Shown: positions 1 through 8,315, counted from the first letter of the stretch. The stretch is 8,900 nt of DNA from Campylobacter sp. (GCA_017506845.1 JAFVMP010000235.1:1-8900), one strand, 5' to 3'. Program-made: numbers and translations. Notes: generated from the letters alone by a model not told the origin.

Positions 1-1
1 T

Positions 2-967
2 CACGAGCTTGGGATTCCATTTAATCTAGTTGATACTATTAAAGCTAGCTGGGAAAATGATGTTCATTGGCACCTTTATGGTAGATTTGATTTAGCTGGA
101 GGCATAGATGGTAAGCCTATTAAATTAATTGAATTTAACGCTGATACACCTACGAGTCTTTTTGAAACAGCGATAATCCAATGGGCAATGCTTAAATTTA
201 ACAATCTTGATGAGGCAGCTCAGTTTAATGATGTATATGAGGCTTTAGTAGAGAATTTCAAACGCCTTGTAACGCTTCAAGAAGATACTAGCGCATTTGA
301 TGAGTATTATGAGGGTTGGAAAATTCTTTTTAGCTCTATAGCCGGAAGTGTTGAAGATGAAAATACTACAAGATTGCTAGAATCCGCTGCTAGAGATGCT
401 GGGTTTGAGTGTGATTTTGCCTTTGCTAGCGAGGTGAGCTTTGATGATGAAGAAGGGATATTTTGGAATGGACAAAACTGGGAGTATTGGTTTAAGCTAA
501 TTCCATGGGAGATGATTGCCATTGATGAGAGTGACCTAGCGCTAATAATTAAAAACATAATCAAAAACCAAAAGGCTATAATCTTAAATCCAGCCTATAC
601 TTTATTATTTCAAAGCAAAGGAATTATGAAAATTCTATGGGATTTATATCCAAATCACCCACTACTTTTAGAATCAAGCTTTGAGCCATTAAAGGGTAAA
701 AAGCAAGTCAAAAAGCCATTTTTAGCCAGAGAGGGTGCAAATGTATCTATAATAAATAGCGATGGTAGCATAGAGATACAAAATGATGGAGAGTATGCAA
801 ATGGCAAATTTTTATATCAAGAATTTGCTGATTTTGCTAAAGATGAAAGCGGTAATAGCTATCAAGCTGGAATGTTTTTTGCCTTTGAAGGGTGCGCTCT
901 AGGCTTTAGAAAAGGCAAAGATATAATAGATAATTACTCTAAGTTTGTAGGACATATAATAGAGTGA
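2..967 (+). CDS. Glutathionylspermidine synthase family ATP-grasp ligase, C-terminal part (5' end outside window)
   Basis: The reading frame is open from the first bases of the window, and residues upstream of the first internal ATG (188) match the family, so the true start lies to the left. About 321 residues are visible. Near fragment residues 26-55 is the signature YGRFDL, then LIEFNADTPTSLFE, which is typical of the GSP_synth (YgiC/YjfC-like) fold. Near residue 240 is AREGANVSI, followed by a GEY segment and YQEFADF, matching the nucleotide-binding end of the ATP-grasp domain. Family members join a carboxylate to an amine using ATP. Only some make glutathionylspermidine, and the amidase domain of the bifunctional E. 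coli enzyme cannot be assessed here. The true substrate is unknown. The stop overlaps the ubiX GTG start by 4 bases (GTGA), which suggests translational coupling. The family call is firm; the reaction is not. Confidence 0.88.
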   Translation, partial: HELGIPFNLVDTIKASWENDVHWHLYGRFDLAGGIDGKPIKLIEFNADTPTSLFETAIIQWAMLKFNNLDEAAQFNDVYEALVENFKRLVTLQEDTSAFDEYYEGWKILFSSIAGSVEDENTTRLLESAARDAGFECDFAFASEVSFDDEEGIFWNGQNWEYWFKLIPWEMIAIDESDLALIIKNIIKNQKAIILNPAYTLLFQSKGIMKILWDLYPNHPLLLESSFEPLKGKKQVKKPFLAREGANVSIINSDGSIEIQNDGEYANGKFLYQEFADFAKDESGNSYQAGMFFAFEGCALGFRKGKDIIDNYSKFVGHIIE

Positions 968-1509
968 AACTAATAGTAGCAATCAGCGGAGCTAGCGGGG
1001 CTCATCTTGGTATCAAATTAGCAAATAGTGCAAATTCTCTAGGCGTAGATACTAGCCTAATTATAACTCAAAACGCTACACTATCTATGCAAAAAGAGAA
1101 TTTAAGCCAAAAAATTGATAGCAAAATTCAAATTTATGATATAGATGATATTAGCGCAGCTCCAGCTAGTGGTTCAGCTATGTTTGATGCTATGATAGTT
1201 GCGCCTTGTTCTATAAATACTTTGGCTAAGATTAGTTGCGGTATTAGCGATAATCTTCTTTTAAGAGCAGCTGCAGTAATGCTAAAAGAGCGCAAAAATT
1301 TAGTCCTAGCTGTGCGTGAAACGCCATTAAATGCTATATCATTGCGCCAGATGGCTGAACTTGCTAGTATTGGCGTTGGGATTGCGCCGCCAATTTTAGG
1401 ATATTACACTCAGCCTAGCAGCATTGATGAGGCTGAAAATTTCATAATAGCTAAATGGCTAGATAGCTTAAAAATCAAACACAATCTAATAAGGCGATGG
1501 AATGGATAA
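964..1509 (+). CDS. ubiX: UbiX-type flavin prenyltransferase
   Basis: The protein has 181 residues, the normal length for UbiX/Pad1. It begins MKLIVAISGASGAHLG, the FMN-binding Rossmann-like start. Mid-protein are VAPCSINTLAKISCGISDNL and then LLRAAAVMLKERKNLVLAVRETPL, the strongest family signatures. Family knowledge: UbiX attaches a dimethylallyl group to reduced FMN to make prenylated FMN, the cofactor of UbiD-type decarboxylases; it acts in the cytoplasm as a dodecamer. In this lineage the partner probably serves menaquinone or aromatic acid decarboxylation, but no ubiD is in view. The start is GTG at 964, overlapping the previous stop by 4 bases, with AGGA about 11 bases upstream. No later ATG would keep the GASG motif. 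The 3' end overlaps the maf start by 8 bases. Confidence 0.95.
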   Translation: MKLIVAISGASGAHLGIKLANSANSLGVDTSLIITQNATLSMQKENLSQKIDSKIQIYDIDDISAAPASGSAMFDAMIVAPCSINTLAKISCGISDNLLLRAAAVMLKERKNLVLAVRETPLNAISLRQMAELASIGVGIAPPILGYYTQPSSIDEAENFIIAKWLDSLKIKHNLIRRWNG

Positions 1510-3514
1510 TATATTTAATAAAAATTACAACCACCAAGTTGACCCAAATGCAGTCAAAGAGTTTCACCAAGCAATCGATAAAGATATAAGAGCAAATGGC
1601 GGAACAACACTATTTATAAATAATATAATTGCCCTTTGTCAGATAAATTTCAACCTAGCAAAGGCAATTTATGACTTAAAAAGCAATAGTAAATTTGATG
1701 TATTTGCTGGCAAAAGTAGCCTAGATATAAATATAATCAACACTCACACTAAAGAGCCACTTTATAGCGGCTCGCCAGCATCTCATACTAACGATATGCT
1801 AAACAAATTTAAAAAAGAGTACTCTCTTTATCCATCGCTATTTTTCTATGGTCTTGGTAATGGCAACTTTTACAAAGCCCTACTAGAAAATAAAAATCAT
1901 AAAAAGATTATAGTATTTGAGCCTGAGATTGAGATATTTTTTATAGTGCTTCATCTAAATGATTTTAGTAAAGATATGCGTGAGAATCGCTTTGTGCCAC
2001 TTTGTACTGGATACCTAAATGAGTCATATCTACATATAATTTGTAGCTCAAAAGATGTTATTTATAATGTTCGAAGTTATGACTTTCATATCTATAATGA
2101 TTACTATGCTAAAAATTATGAATCTAGCGCAAATGCTATAAATAAAAGCCTTCTAAACACCCAGCTTTTAGATATCAAATCAGCCGGAAATTCAGCCGAA
2201 GATACCCTTACAGGGATGAAGCATGTCGTAGCAAATATGCCGCATTTTTATGCCAATTATAGCTTAAAAGATATTTTAAATTTAAATCAAAATCGCAATC
2301 AAACCGCCATCATAGTCTCTACTGGACCTAGTCTAACTAAGCAGCTTGAGCTTTTAAGAGAGGTTGCGCCATATGCTATTCTTATCGCTGCTGATGCTTC
2401 ATATCCGATATTAAAGCTTAATAACCTTAGGCCAGATTTTGTTACTACAATGGAGAGAATTGTTGAAAGTGGTGAATTTTTTAATTCTAAAGCGAGTGAA
2501 TTTGATAATGGTATAACCTTTGTAGCTAGTTCACTTATTCATCCAAATACCATCGAACTTTTAAAAGGTAGAAATGCAGTTTTTGCTCATAAGCCGCTTA
2601 AATTTGAGTATGCCCTAGGTGAGGATAGTAAAAACTATATGTGTAAAGGTCCTAGTACAGCGCACTTTGCACTTGATTTGGCTATAGAACTAGGCTGTAA
2701 ACAAATCATATTTATCGGGCAGGATTTAGCAATGGCAAGCGATGGCACCACACATGCTAAGGGAATGGTATTTGGCGAGACCTCACCTACTATCGCCTCT
2801 AAAGAGTATGCGCCAAATATCACAACCGTGCTAGGCTATGGCGGTAAAACACAGGTAAAATCTATTAAAACCTGGGATCTTTTTAGAAACTATTTTGAAG
2901 CGATGATTGATGCTTTAAATGCCTATACAGATGTAAAAGTATATAATGCTACTGAGGGCGGCTCTAGGATTAAAGGAGCTATTGAGATGCCATTTGCGCA
3001 GCTTGTAAGCCAATTAATAGGTGCTGGAGTTAAAAAAGAACTAGTAAAACCAGAGCCTATTTCACCTAAACTTAGCCAACAAAAACTAAGCGAACAAAGA
3101 GCGCTAATAGAAAATTTCATCAAAGTTGGCAAGGATAGACAAGCATTAATTACTGAACTATTTAAGAAAATTAGCAAGCTAGTAGAGAGTGCTGATAAAG
3201 ATTTAGCCGCTAACAAAGAACCACGATATGCTAAATTTTATGAGTTAAAAGACAGAATCGAGCGACTAAAGGCAACATTACAGAGTGATAAAGTCTTTAA
3301 TGATGTCTATATGTATACCGCATATAACTTTTGTATTCATCAAGAGCTAGAATTTATGGCGCTAATGGTAAAACCTGAAAATAATAAAGGCGAACGTGAT
3401 AAGAAAATTTTTGAATATGTACGCCAGCATGGGTATTACTTTTTTAGCTTGGCTGGAATGGTAGAAACTACGATTGATACGCTACAAAATGCATTAGATG
3501 GGTGGGAGATATAA
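1502..3514 (+). CDS. maf: Maf-family motility accessory factor (DUF115 / MptE-like), flagellin glycosylation
   Basis: The protein has 670 residues, the usual size for Campylobacter Maf proteins. The N-terminal third contains PSLFFYGLGNGNFYKALL and an IIVFEPEIEIF strand, as in the Maf N-terminal Rossmann-like domain. The central DUF115 domain (about residues 250-430) carries AIIVSTGPSL near residue 270, then IAADASYPIL, CKGPSTAHFALDLAIELG and IFIGQDLAM near 400-412. The last 150 residues are charged and helical. Family knowledge: Maf proteins act in the cytoplasm and are thought to transfer nonulosonic acids (pseudaminic or legionaminic acid) to flagellin before export; they are often multicopy and phase variable. 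I see no long homopolymer in this copy. The start at 1502 has AAGG 7 bases upstream and overlaps ubiX by 8 bases. Which paralogue it is (PseE-, PseD- or Lgt-like) cannot be decided from the sequence. Confidence 0.9.
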   Translation: MDNIFNKNYNHQVDPNAVKEFHQAIDKDIRANGGTTLFINNIIALCQINFNLAKAIYDLKSNSKFDVFAGKSSLDINIINTHTKEPLYSGSPASHTNDMLNKFKKEYSLYPSLFFYGLGNGNFYKALLENKNHKKIIVFEPEIEIFFIVLHLNDFSKDMRENRFVPLCTGYLNESYLHIICSSKDVIYNVRSYDFHIYNDYYAKNYESSANAINKSLLNTQLLDIKSAGNSAEDTLTGMKHVVANMPHFYANYSLKDILNLNQNRNQTAIIVSTGPSLTKQLELLREVAPYAILIAADASYPILKLNNLRPDFVTTMERIVESGEFFNSKASEFDNGITFVASSLIHPNTIELLKGRNAVFAHKPLKFEYALGEDSKNYMCKGPSTAHFALDLAIELGCKQIIFIGQDLAMASDGTTHAKGMVFGETSPTIASKEYAPNITTVLGYGGKTQVKSIKTWDLFRNYFEAMIDALNAYTDVKVYNATEGGSRIKGAIEMPFAQLVSQLIGAGVKKELVKPEPISPKLSQQKLSEQRALIENFIKVGKDRQALITELFKKISKLVESADKDLAANKEPRYAKFYELKDRIERLKATLQSDKVFNDVYMYTAYNFCIHQELEFMALMVKPENNKGERDKKIFEYVRQHGYYFFSLAGMVETTIDTLQNALDGWEI

Positions 3515-3532
3515 ACTTATGTATGAATAATA

Positions 3533-3562
3533 TTTTTAATTTAAATTATTTTAAATTAAAAA
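3533..3562. terminator. Perfect 13-bp A/T-only inverted repeat at convergent junction
   Basis: Positions 3533-3545 and 3550-3562 are exact reverse complements around a TTAT loop. The stem starts with T5 and ends with A5, so it presents a U-run in either direction. It lies 18 bases after the maf stop and about 65 bases beyond the end of the opposing decayed gene. The position fits a bidirectional intrinsic terminator. The stem has no G-C pair, so it would be weak; chance symmetry in very AT-rich DNA cannot be excluded. Confidence 0.5.
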
Positions 3563-3627
3563 ATCAATATCAAATTTTATTAAAAATAAATTCATATAAT
3601 ATTATGTTGAAAAAATATTTATATAAG

Positions 3628-3993
3628 TTATATTTTAATCTTTTCTATTAATTCTGTAGTGGATATACTAGGCGTTCTAGATAGATAAACGACATCTACT
3701 ATATCTTTAAATTCATCAAATTTGCCTTCCCAATCATTACCCATTACTAAAATATCAGCTTGATATTTTAGTAAATATTCTCTTTTAAGTTCTAATGACT
3801 CTTCTAAAAATACTTCAGTTACGTATTTTAAAGATTTAATTATCTCTATTTTTTCTATTTGAGAATATATAGGATAGCGATTTTTTTAGAAAAATTCAAT
3901 GCATCAGATGATACTCCAACAAATAACTCACTGCCCAAATTCGTAGCTCTTTGTAAAACCATCAAATGTTCCAAAAGTAATAATTTGTTTCAT
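3628..3993 (-). pseudogene. Decayed TagD/GCT-type glycerol-3-phosphate cytidylyltransferase
   Basis: Read on the minus strand from ATG 3993, the frame gives MKQIITFGTFD and soon stops (FGQ then TGA). Another frame then continues with LQRATNLGSELFVGVSSDAL, and after a T7 run (3881-3887 on the plus strand) a third frame continues with RYPIYSQIEKIEIIKSLKYV, VMGNDWEGKFDEFKD and RTPSISTTELIEKIKI to a TAA at 3628. GTFD, MGxDWEGKFD and RTxxISTT are signatures of the TagD/GCT cytidylyltransferase family, which makes CDP-glycerol or similar CDP-polyols. The family's HxGH motif should follow GTFD directly but is missing. By usual spacing about 23 bases were lost around 3955-3960. A second one-base loss in the A run shifts the frame again. 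The gene cannot make an active enzyme. Family call strong, exact substrate unknown. Confidence 0.85.
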
Positions 3994-4065
3994 TAATTTT
4001 TACCTATTAATATAAATTTTACTAAAATTTAACTTATTTCACTTTATATAATAGTGGCTATATTT

Positions 4066-4530
4066 TTATATCTTAACATCTACAATCTCTCTTATTATAT
4101 ATTCAACAATAATTTGAGCTGCATTTGGATAATTTAATCTTAATTCTTTTAAAAACTTATCCCTTTTGGTTTTTCATTGGATCTATATCATTAAGCACAA
4201 CATTTTCGATAAACTCGCAAATTTCTTCTTTATTAAATGCTTTATAATAATGATCTAAACACTTCTGCCCCATAGATAAAAACATTTTATTAATATCATC
4301 AGAATCTTTTAACATATAACAACATGGCTTACCGGCTAATTTATCCATTTTAGCATAGCTAGATATATGCATTTGCCCATTTTTAAATTGGTATTTTTAA
4401 TAGTTTATAGCTATTGTTATACCCCCCCCATTAGCGATTTATCTATTTGAAATATTTTGAATTTATCTAATATATAAAAAGAAGTAGATTCAACACCATC
4501 TTTTAAATTTTGAATTTTGCTATTATTCAT
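4066..4530 (-). pseudogene. Broken gene of uncertain family, possibly a CDP-glycerol-linked transferase remnant, with G8 tract
   Basis: The minus-strand frame opens at ATG 4530 behind AAGGA (8-base spacing), 14 bases after the fdtB stop. It encodes a 37-residue peptide beginning MNNSKIQNLKDGVESTS that stops at 4417-4419, just after a G8 tract. Adding one G would continue as GGGITIAINY to a TAA at 4397-4399, and the same frame after that stop runs on through KNGQMHISSYAKMDKLAGKP to KNQKG and a stop near 4157. A further one-base shift around 4161-4167 restores a frame with DKFLKELRLNYPNAAQIIVE, ending at TAA 4066. So tract length, one nonsense codon and one frameshift separate pieces that appear to belong together, perhaps with an internal deletion near the TAA. 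I do not recognise the family with confidence. The C-terminal pattern (FIENVVLNDIDPMKNQ, then YPNAAQII) could fit a glycerophosphotransferase-like protein, which would suit the neighbouring TagD-like remnant, but this is inference. Confidence 0.6.
4422..4429. repeat. G8/C8 homopolymer tract inside the broken gene
   Basis: Eight C on the plus strand (G8 on the coding strand) follow an ATG in the remnant. In AT-rich Campylobacter DNA such tracts are typical slipped-strand contingency sites. At G8 the frame stops two codons after the tract; at G9 it enters the frame of the downstream part of the remnant. Because other lesions lie downstream, the switch probably has no present effect. Confidence 0.75.
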
Positions 4531-4544
4531 TATATATCCTTAAT

Positions 4545-5633
4545 CTATTTAAATTCATTCACCACTTCTACAACTTTTTGTATTTCGTTATCGCTCATAA
4601 CTGGTGAAATTGGCAAGCTAATTATCTCATTGTGTATCCGCTCAGTTATTGGAAAACTTAGATGATTTAACTCTTTATAGCACTCTTGTTTATGTGGTGG
4701 GATCGGATAGTGGATGATGGTTTGAATTCCATTATCATTTAAATAGATTTGGAATCTTGCTCTATCCTTAACCCTAATAACAAACAGATGCCAAACATGC
4801 GAATTTTCGCTATAAGTTTGCGGTAAAGAAATTAATGGATTTTTAATATTTTTAATATAATATTGAGCTATCTCTTTGCGTTTAGCGTTATCACTATCTA
4901 AATATTTTAATTTCACATCCAAAACAGCAGCTTGGATCTCATCTAATCTAGAATTTAATCCTTGATAGATATTTTCATACTTTTTATGTGAACCATAGTT
5001 GCCTAAAGCTCTAATTTTTTTCGCCAACTCTTCATCGTTTGTAGTTACAGCTCCACCATCGCCTAATGCGCCTAAATTTTTCCCTGGATAAAATGAAAAT
5101 CCGCTCGCATCACCTAGATTACCAACTCTTTTACCATTATAATACGCACCGTGCGCTTGAGCTGAATCTTCAATAATTTTAAGGTTATATTTTTTAGCCA
5201 AAGTCCAAATTTTATCCATCTGGACAGCTTGACCATATAGATGCACAACTAAAATTGCCTTTGTTTTATCAGTAATTTTAGCTTCAATTAATTCCGGATT
5301 TATATTATAAGTATTTAAATCAAGTTCTACTAGCACAGGCATACAACCATTATCAGTAATTGCTAAAATACTTGCTATATAAGTATTTGCTGGTACAATA
5401 ATCTCATCACCTACGCCAAAGCCATAGGCTTTGATGATGAGCCTTAGTGCGTCTAGGCCATTAGCGCAACCAACGCAATATTTAACGCCACAATACGCAG
5501 CAAAGTCCTTTTCAAACTGTTTATTTTGTTCACCTAGCAAATACCAACCACTATCTAATACCTTATCAATTCTAGCTTTTATCTCATCTTTATATCTAGC
5601 GTTAATTGCTTTTAAATCCAAAAATGGTATCAT
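4545..5633 (-). CDS. fdtB: FdtB/QdtB-type dTDP-3-oxo-6-deoxyhexose aminotransferase (DegT/DnrJ/EryC1 family, PLP)
   Basis: The protein has 362 residues, full family length. It starts [18 protein letters not shown], as FdtB/QdtB enzymes do. [11 protein letters not shown] (about 55-65) and [11 protein letters not shown] (about 81-91) form part of the PLP pocket. HLYGQ (131-135) and EDSAQAHGA (155-163) follow, and the PLP lysine is K185 in [30 protein letters not shown] (225-238) is also conserved. Family knowledge: the enzyme moves an amino group from glutamate to C3 of a dTDP-3-keto-6-deoxyhexose, giving dTDP-Fuc3N or dTDP-Qui3N. The ketoisomerase fragment and the beta-helix acyltransferase upstream complete this pathway. 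The start has GGAG 7 bases upstream and overlaps the preceding glycosyltransferase by ATGA. Fdt and Qdt versions cannot be separated by eye, so the symbol is provisional. Confidence 0.9.
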   Translation of the reverse strand: MIPFLDLKAINARYKDEIKARIDKVLDSGWYLLGEQNKQFEKDFAAYCGVKYCVGCANGLDALRLIIKAYGFGVGDEIIVPANTYIASILAITDNGCMPVLVELDLNTYNINPELIEAKITDKTKAILVVHLYGQAVQMDKIWTLAKKYNLKIIEDSAQAHGAYYNGKRVGNLGDASGFSFYPGKNLGALGDGGAVTTNDEELAKKIRALGNYGSHKKYENIYQGLNSRLDEIQAAVLDVKLKYLDSDNAKRKEIAQYYIKNIKNPLISLPQTYSENSHVWHLFVIRVKDRARFQIYLNDNGIQTIIHYPIPPHKQECYKELNHLSFPITERIHNEIISLPISPVMSDNEIQKVVEVVNEFK

Positions 5634-6700
5634 AAAATCACTCCAATAATTAAAAATACTAAGATAACAACACTCAAACCACCTAAGGCGATTGATAATT
5701 TTTTGTATTTTTTATATTTATTTCTAAATTTGATAACTTCATTATCTTCAGCCATAAGGTTAATTAATTTTAAATAATTTTTAAATTCAAAATCGTATTC
5801 TTTTTTTAAAGCCTCAGCTTTAGCTTTTGTATTATAAGATCGCATTATAGTATGATATCCCCAAAGCTTACGATACCATTCAGATGATAAAAGCGCCATA
5901 TTACCTAAAAAAAACTCCAAATACTCTATTTTAGGCTCTAATTTTGTCTTATCGATCTCTTTGGCAAATATTTTTTTTAATAAATTTATATCATCTATAT
6001 TTAAAAATGTATCCATCAAAATTTCAGTCTCCATACGATCTCTACTAAGACTTATAAAGGATCCGCTAATATTACCTACATTATTATCAAATCTATATAA
6101 AATCAAATTCTCATCTAAAAATTTAGGCTCTATATTTAATAATAGCTTAACATGCATTTGAGTATCTTGATGCAAACACATAGAGTTATCAAGAGGATAT
6201 AGATATTTGGCAAATATATCTTTACGCATTGACATACCAGGAGACCATAGACAATTTTGCTCCATAAAAATAGTATTTAAAATCTCAAATTTATCTTTAA
6301 CATTTACATTAAAAGACTCTATTTTTTTGCCATTTATATCAATTCGCATTAGGCCAGTATAAAGCACGATGTCGCCTGAATTATCTAGCTCTTTTACAAT
6401 AATTTCAAGCGCATTTAACTCTAAAGAGTCATCTCCAGCTAATAATAATAAATACTTTCCACTAGCATTTTCAAAAGCTGTATTAATCGCTGCATTAATG
6501 CCGCGATTAAAGTCATGTCTAATTAGTTTAATTCTTGGATCTTTAAATTTATTTATCTCCACTACATTATCATCAGTGGAGCAGTCATCAACTATTACAA
6601 GCTCAAAGTCTTCAAAACTTTGATTCAATACGCTTTTTATATGATCTGCGATAAATCTTTGATGATTAAAGCTAGGACACAATATAGAAATTTTAGCCAT
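5630..6700 (-). CDS. Family 2 glycosyltransferase with C-terminal membrane anchor
   Basis: The N-terminal 230 residues form a GT-A domain: [16 protein letters not shown], then [21 protein letters not shown] for nucleotide-sugar binding, then [14 protein letters not shown] with the metal-binding DxD-like GDD. A later segment, [14 protein letters not shown], may supply acceptor-side or catalytic residues. The last 40 residues hold a basic stretch ([13 protein letters not shown]) followed by a single hydrophobic helix of about 20 residues, ending GVIL, so the protein is probably anchored to the inner membrane from the cytoplasmic side. I favour the ATG at 6700: it has GGAAA upstream and places the first beta-strand at the usual distance. 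An ATG at 6712, four codons earlier, is possible but lacks a clear binding site. The gene overlaps the upstream glycosyltransferase by 8 bases (20 with the longer start) and fdtB by 4. Donor and acceptor are unknown; a role in adding the locus's own 3-amino sugar is inference. Confidence 0.87.
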   Translation of the reverse strand: MAKISILCPSFNHQRFIADHIKSVLNQSFEDFELVIVDDCSTDDNVVEINKFKDPRIKLIRHDFNRGINAAINTAFENASGKYLLLLAGDDSLELNALEIIVKELDNSGDIVLYTGLMRIDINGKKIESFNVNVKDKFEILNTIFMEQNCLWSPGMSMRKDIFAKYLYPLDNSMCLHQDTQMHVKLLLNIEPKFLDENLILYRFDNNVGNISGSFISLSRDRMETEILMDTFLNIDDINLLKKIFAKEIDKTKLEPKIEYLEFFLGNMALLSSEWYRKLWGYHTIMRSYNTKAKAEALKKEYDFEFKNYLKLINLMAEDNEVIKFRNKYKKYKKLSIALGGLSVVILVFLIIGVIL

Positions 6701-7691
6701 TAAATTTTCCATAATAAATTTTAAAGCAAGAAAATAAAACTATAAATTTACCCTTTTCATCGCACAATCTATAGTAAAAATAGTTCCAAAAATTTTTATA
6801 TGGCTTCAATAAACTTAAATTATCAGCCAAAAGAGCTTCTATAGTATCTTGTTCTTTAGCTGTAAAAGAATTTTTATTTTTTAAATACTTAATTAGCAAA
6901 TTTTTATATATACTATAGCGTTCGCGATTAATTTTTTTAATTATTTTAGATGGCAATTTATGTTTTTTTGCCAACTCTTCTAATTTCATATGAGTCTTAT
7001 ATATATCAAATAATCTGGGTGTCATTTTTTTTGTAAGGCTTACAGGTACTTGTATGTATTTATAATACACATCATCTCTACTAGCAAAAATCACTTTATT
7101 GCAATTCATATAAAATTCTCTAACTGAATATTCATCCCCATTCATACCCCCATCAGTATAATAGCCACATTTCTTTACAATCTCTGTTCTGAATAAAGCA
7201 AATCCACTAATACTCCAATCCAGACTTAAAACGAATGCCTCTTTACCTGTTAAAACAGCATTTTTATTCTTAGGTGAAATCTTATAATTTTTCTTTTCAT
7301 TATTAGAAAAATAAAACAATGTATCTGGAATTATCGCATCTATTTTGTCTGATTCTATCGCCAAATTATACTTATAGACACAATATTCCAAACAATTTGG
7401 ACTAATTTCATCATCATGCCCTATACTAACATAAAATTCCCCTTTAATATGATTTAGAGCAAATTGACATGCATAAGCAGCACATCCACCATTTTCTTTT
7501 TTATAAATTTTAATCCTAGAATCTTGTTTAGCATATTGTTCTAGTATCTCATAAGTATTATCTGTAGAGCCATCATCAACGCATAGTAATTCCCAATTTT
7601 GATAGGTTTGGTTTAAAATAGATTCTATGCTATAATGCAAATATTTTTCAGAATTGTAACACGGCATACATATTGATATTTTTATCCCCAC
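6693..7691 (-). CDS. Family 2 glycosyltransferase (GT-A fold)
   Basis: The protein has 332 residues. ISICMPCYNSEKYLHYSI and NQTYQNWELLCVDDGSTDNT give the GT2 donor-binding start, ENGGCAAYACQFALNHIKGE follows, and SIGHDDEISP supplies the DxD-type metal site near residue 90. GFALFRTEIVKKCGYY and a GDEYSVREFYM segment occupy the usual acceptor-side and catalytic-base region. The C-terminal 100 residues are Lys-rich and helical, with no clear transmembrane helix, so membrane association would be peripheral. The start is GTG at 7691, chosen because AAGGAG lies about 7 bases upstream and no ATG precedes the first conserved strand. It begins 32 bases after the GNAT gene stop and overlaps the next glycosyltransferase. 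Sugar specificity cannot be read from the sequence. Confidence 0.88.
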   Translation of the reverse strand: MGIKISICMPCYNSEKYLHYSIESILNQTYQNWELLCVDDGSTDNTYEILEQYAKQDSRIKIYKKENGGCAAYACQFALNHIKGEFYVSIGHDDEISPNCLEYCVYKYNLAIESDKIDAIIPDTLFYFSNNEKKNYKISPKNKNAVLTGKEAFVLSLDWSISGFALFRTEIVKKCGYYTDGGMNGDEYSVREFYMNCNKVIFASRDDVYYKYIQVPVSLTKKMTPRLFDIYKTHMKLEELAKKHKLPSKIIKKINRERYSIYKNLLIKYLKNKNSFTAKEQDTIEALLADNLSLLKPYKNFWNYFYYRLCDEKGKFIVLFSCFKIYYGKFNG

Positions 7692-7723
7692 AATACTCTC
7701 CTTTTAATAGCTTAAATTATGCA

Positions 7724-8248
7724 TTACAAAAATTTAATATATCTTCTTCTTATCTTATCATAGTCTTGCAAAGTAAAATTAAAATAATAATTTTCATCAT
7801 CCTCACCAGTTATTATAGCACCAAATTTCTTATGAAAAGCTACAACCTTAAGATTGTTTTTCCTTACATCAAAGTGGCTTTTTGTAAATCCAAGCTGGTA
7901 AAATGCAAAATCATACACGCATAAAACAGACTCTATAGCGCAATTTGGCGGTGCTCCATCTTTTATAATCCAACTACCCCAACAAAATGAATCATCTCTA
8001 AAATCATAAAGCCTAACTAGTCCCAAGCTCTCTTTTTCTTTAGATTCTATTACAAAATAATACTCACTGCCTTTAAATTCGCGTTTTTTATACTCCTTAA
8101 TCCACTCTATCTGAGAATCTACCGTGCTATTTACCGCTGATAAATATTTAGATTTAGAGCCTTGACGCATATCATATATGAATTTAGCATCGCTTAGCTC
8201 TACTAGTCTCAAATTTATACTTTTACCAACCAAAATTCCGCTAAACAT
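7724..8248 (-). CDS. GNAT-family N-acetyltransferase (RimJ/RimL-like), probably amino-sugar modifying
   Basis: The protein has 174 residues, normal for a single GNAT domain. It starts MFSGILVGKSINLRLVELSD, the typical first strand of Acetyltransf_3 proteins. YYFVIESKEKESLGLVRLYDF gives the central strands, and the C-terminal part has VLCVYDFAFYQLGFTKSHFDVRKNN and VVAFHKKFGA, the usual N-x-x-V-x-x-F-x-x-K-F-G acetyl-CoA-side helix pattern. Family knowledge: PseH and WecD, in the same superfamily, acetylate sugar-nucleotide amines. Here a second acyltransferase beside an FdtC-like one could modify another amino sugar or replace it when that gene is altered; this is inference. The start is ATG 8248 with AAGGG 8 bases upstream. 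The three bases before it are TAG in the frame reached by the upstream gene when its G tract has 8 G. Confidence 0.82.
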   Translation of the reverse strand: MFSGILVGKSINLRLVELSDAKFIYDMRQGSKSKYLSAVNSTVDSQIEWIKEYKKREFKGSEYYFVIESKEKESLGLVRLYDFRDDSFCWGSWIIKDGAPPNCAIESVLCVYDFAFYQLGFTKSHFDVRKNNLKVVAFHKKFGAIITGEDDENYYFNFTLQDYDKIRRRYIKFL

Positions 8249-8315
8249 CTACGCCGCCCTTGCTTCTTTTGTAGCAATAGGGCATAAATATTTATATTTG
8301 ATATTAAATTTTAGC

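Noticed and set aside
307..564. Open minus-strand frame of 85 codons
   Set aside because: It lies inside the GspS-like gene, is low in complexity (Ser-rich antisense of acidic codons) and has no recognisable motif or binding site.
188..967. ATG at 188 as the start of the GspS-like gene
   Set aside because: Conserved family residues (YGRFDL, EFNADTPTS) lie upstream in the same open frame, so this Met is internal and the gene is cut by the window edge.
2635..3216. Two open minus-strand frames (2635-2823 and 2923-3216) inside maf
   Set aside because: They are antisense to conserved Maf coding sequence, with no family resemblance; composition is explained by the codons of the sense gene.
5431..6623. 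Plus-strand open frames at 5431-5649, 5961-6161 and 6369-6623
   Set aside because: Each is antisense to clearly conserved aminotransferase or glycosyltransferase motifs and is Ser/Ile/Lys-rich with no domain.
5905..7033. A/T runs of about eight bases in the glycosyltransferase genes (near 5907-5914, 5971-5978, 7025-7032)
   Set aside because: They could slip, but runs of this length are expected in such AT-rich genes and the reading frames are intact; there is no specific sign of phase variation.
7673..7924. Plus-strand open frame of 83 codons over the GNAT/glycosyltransferase junction
   Set aside because: It overlaps two supported minus-strand genes, has no motif, and its start lies within the opposing gene's first codons.
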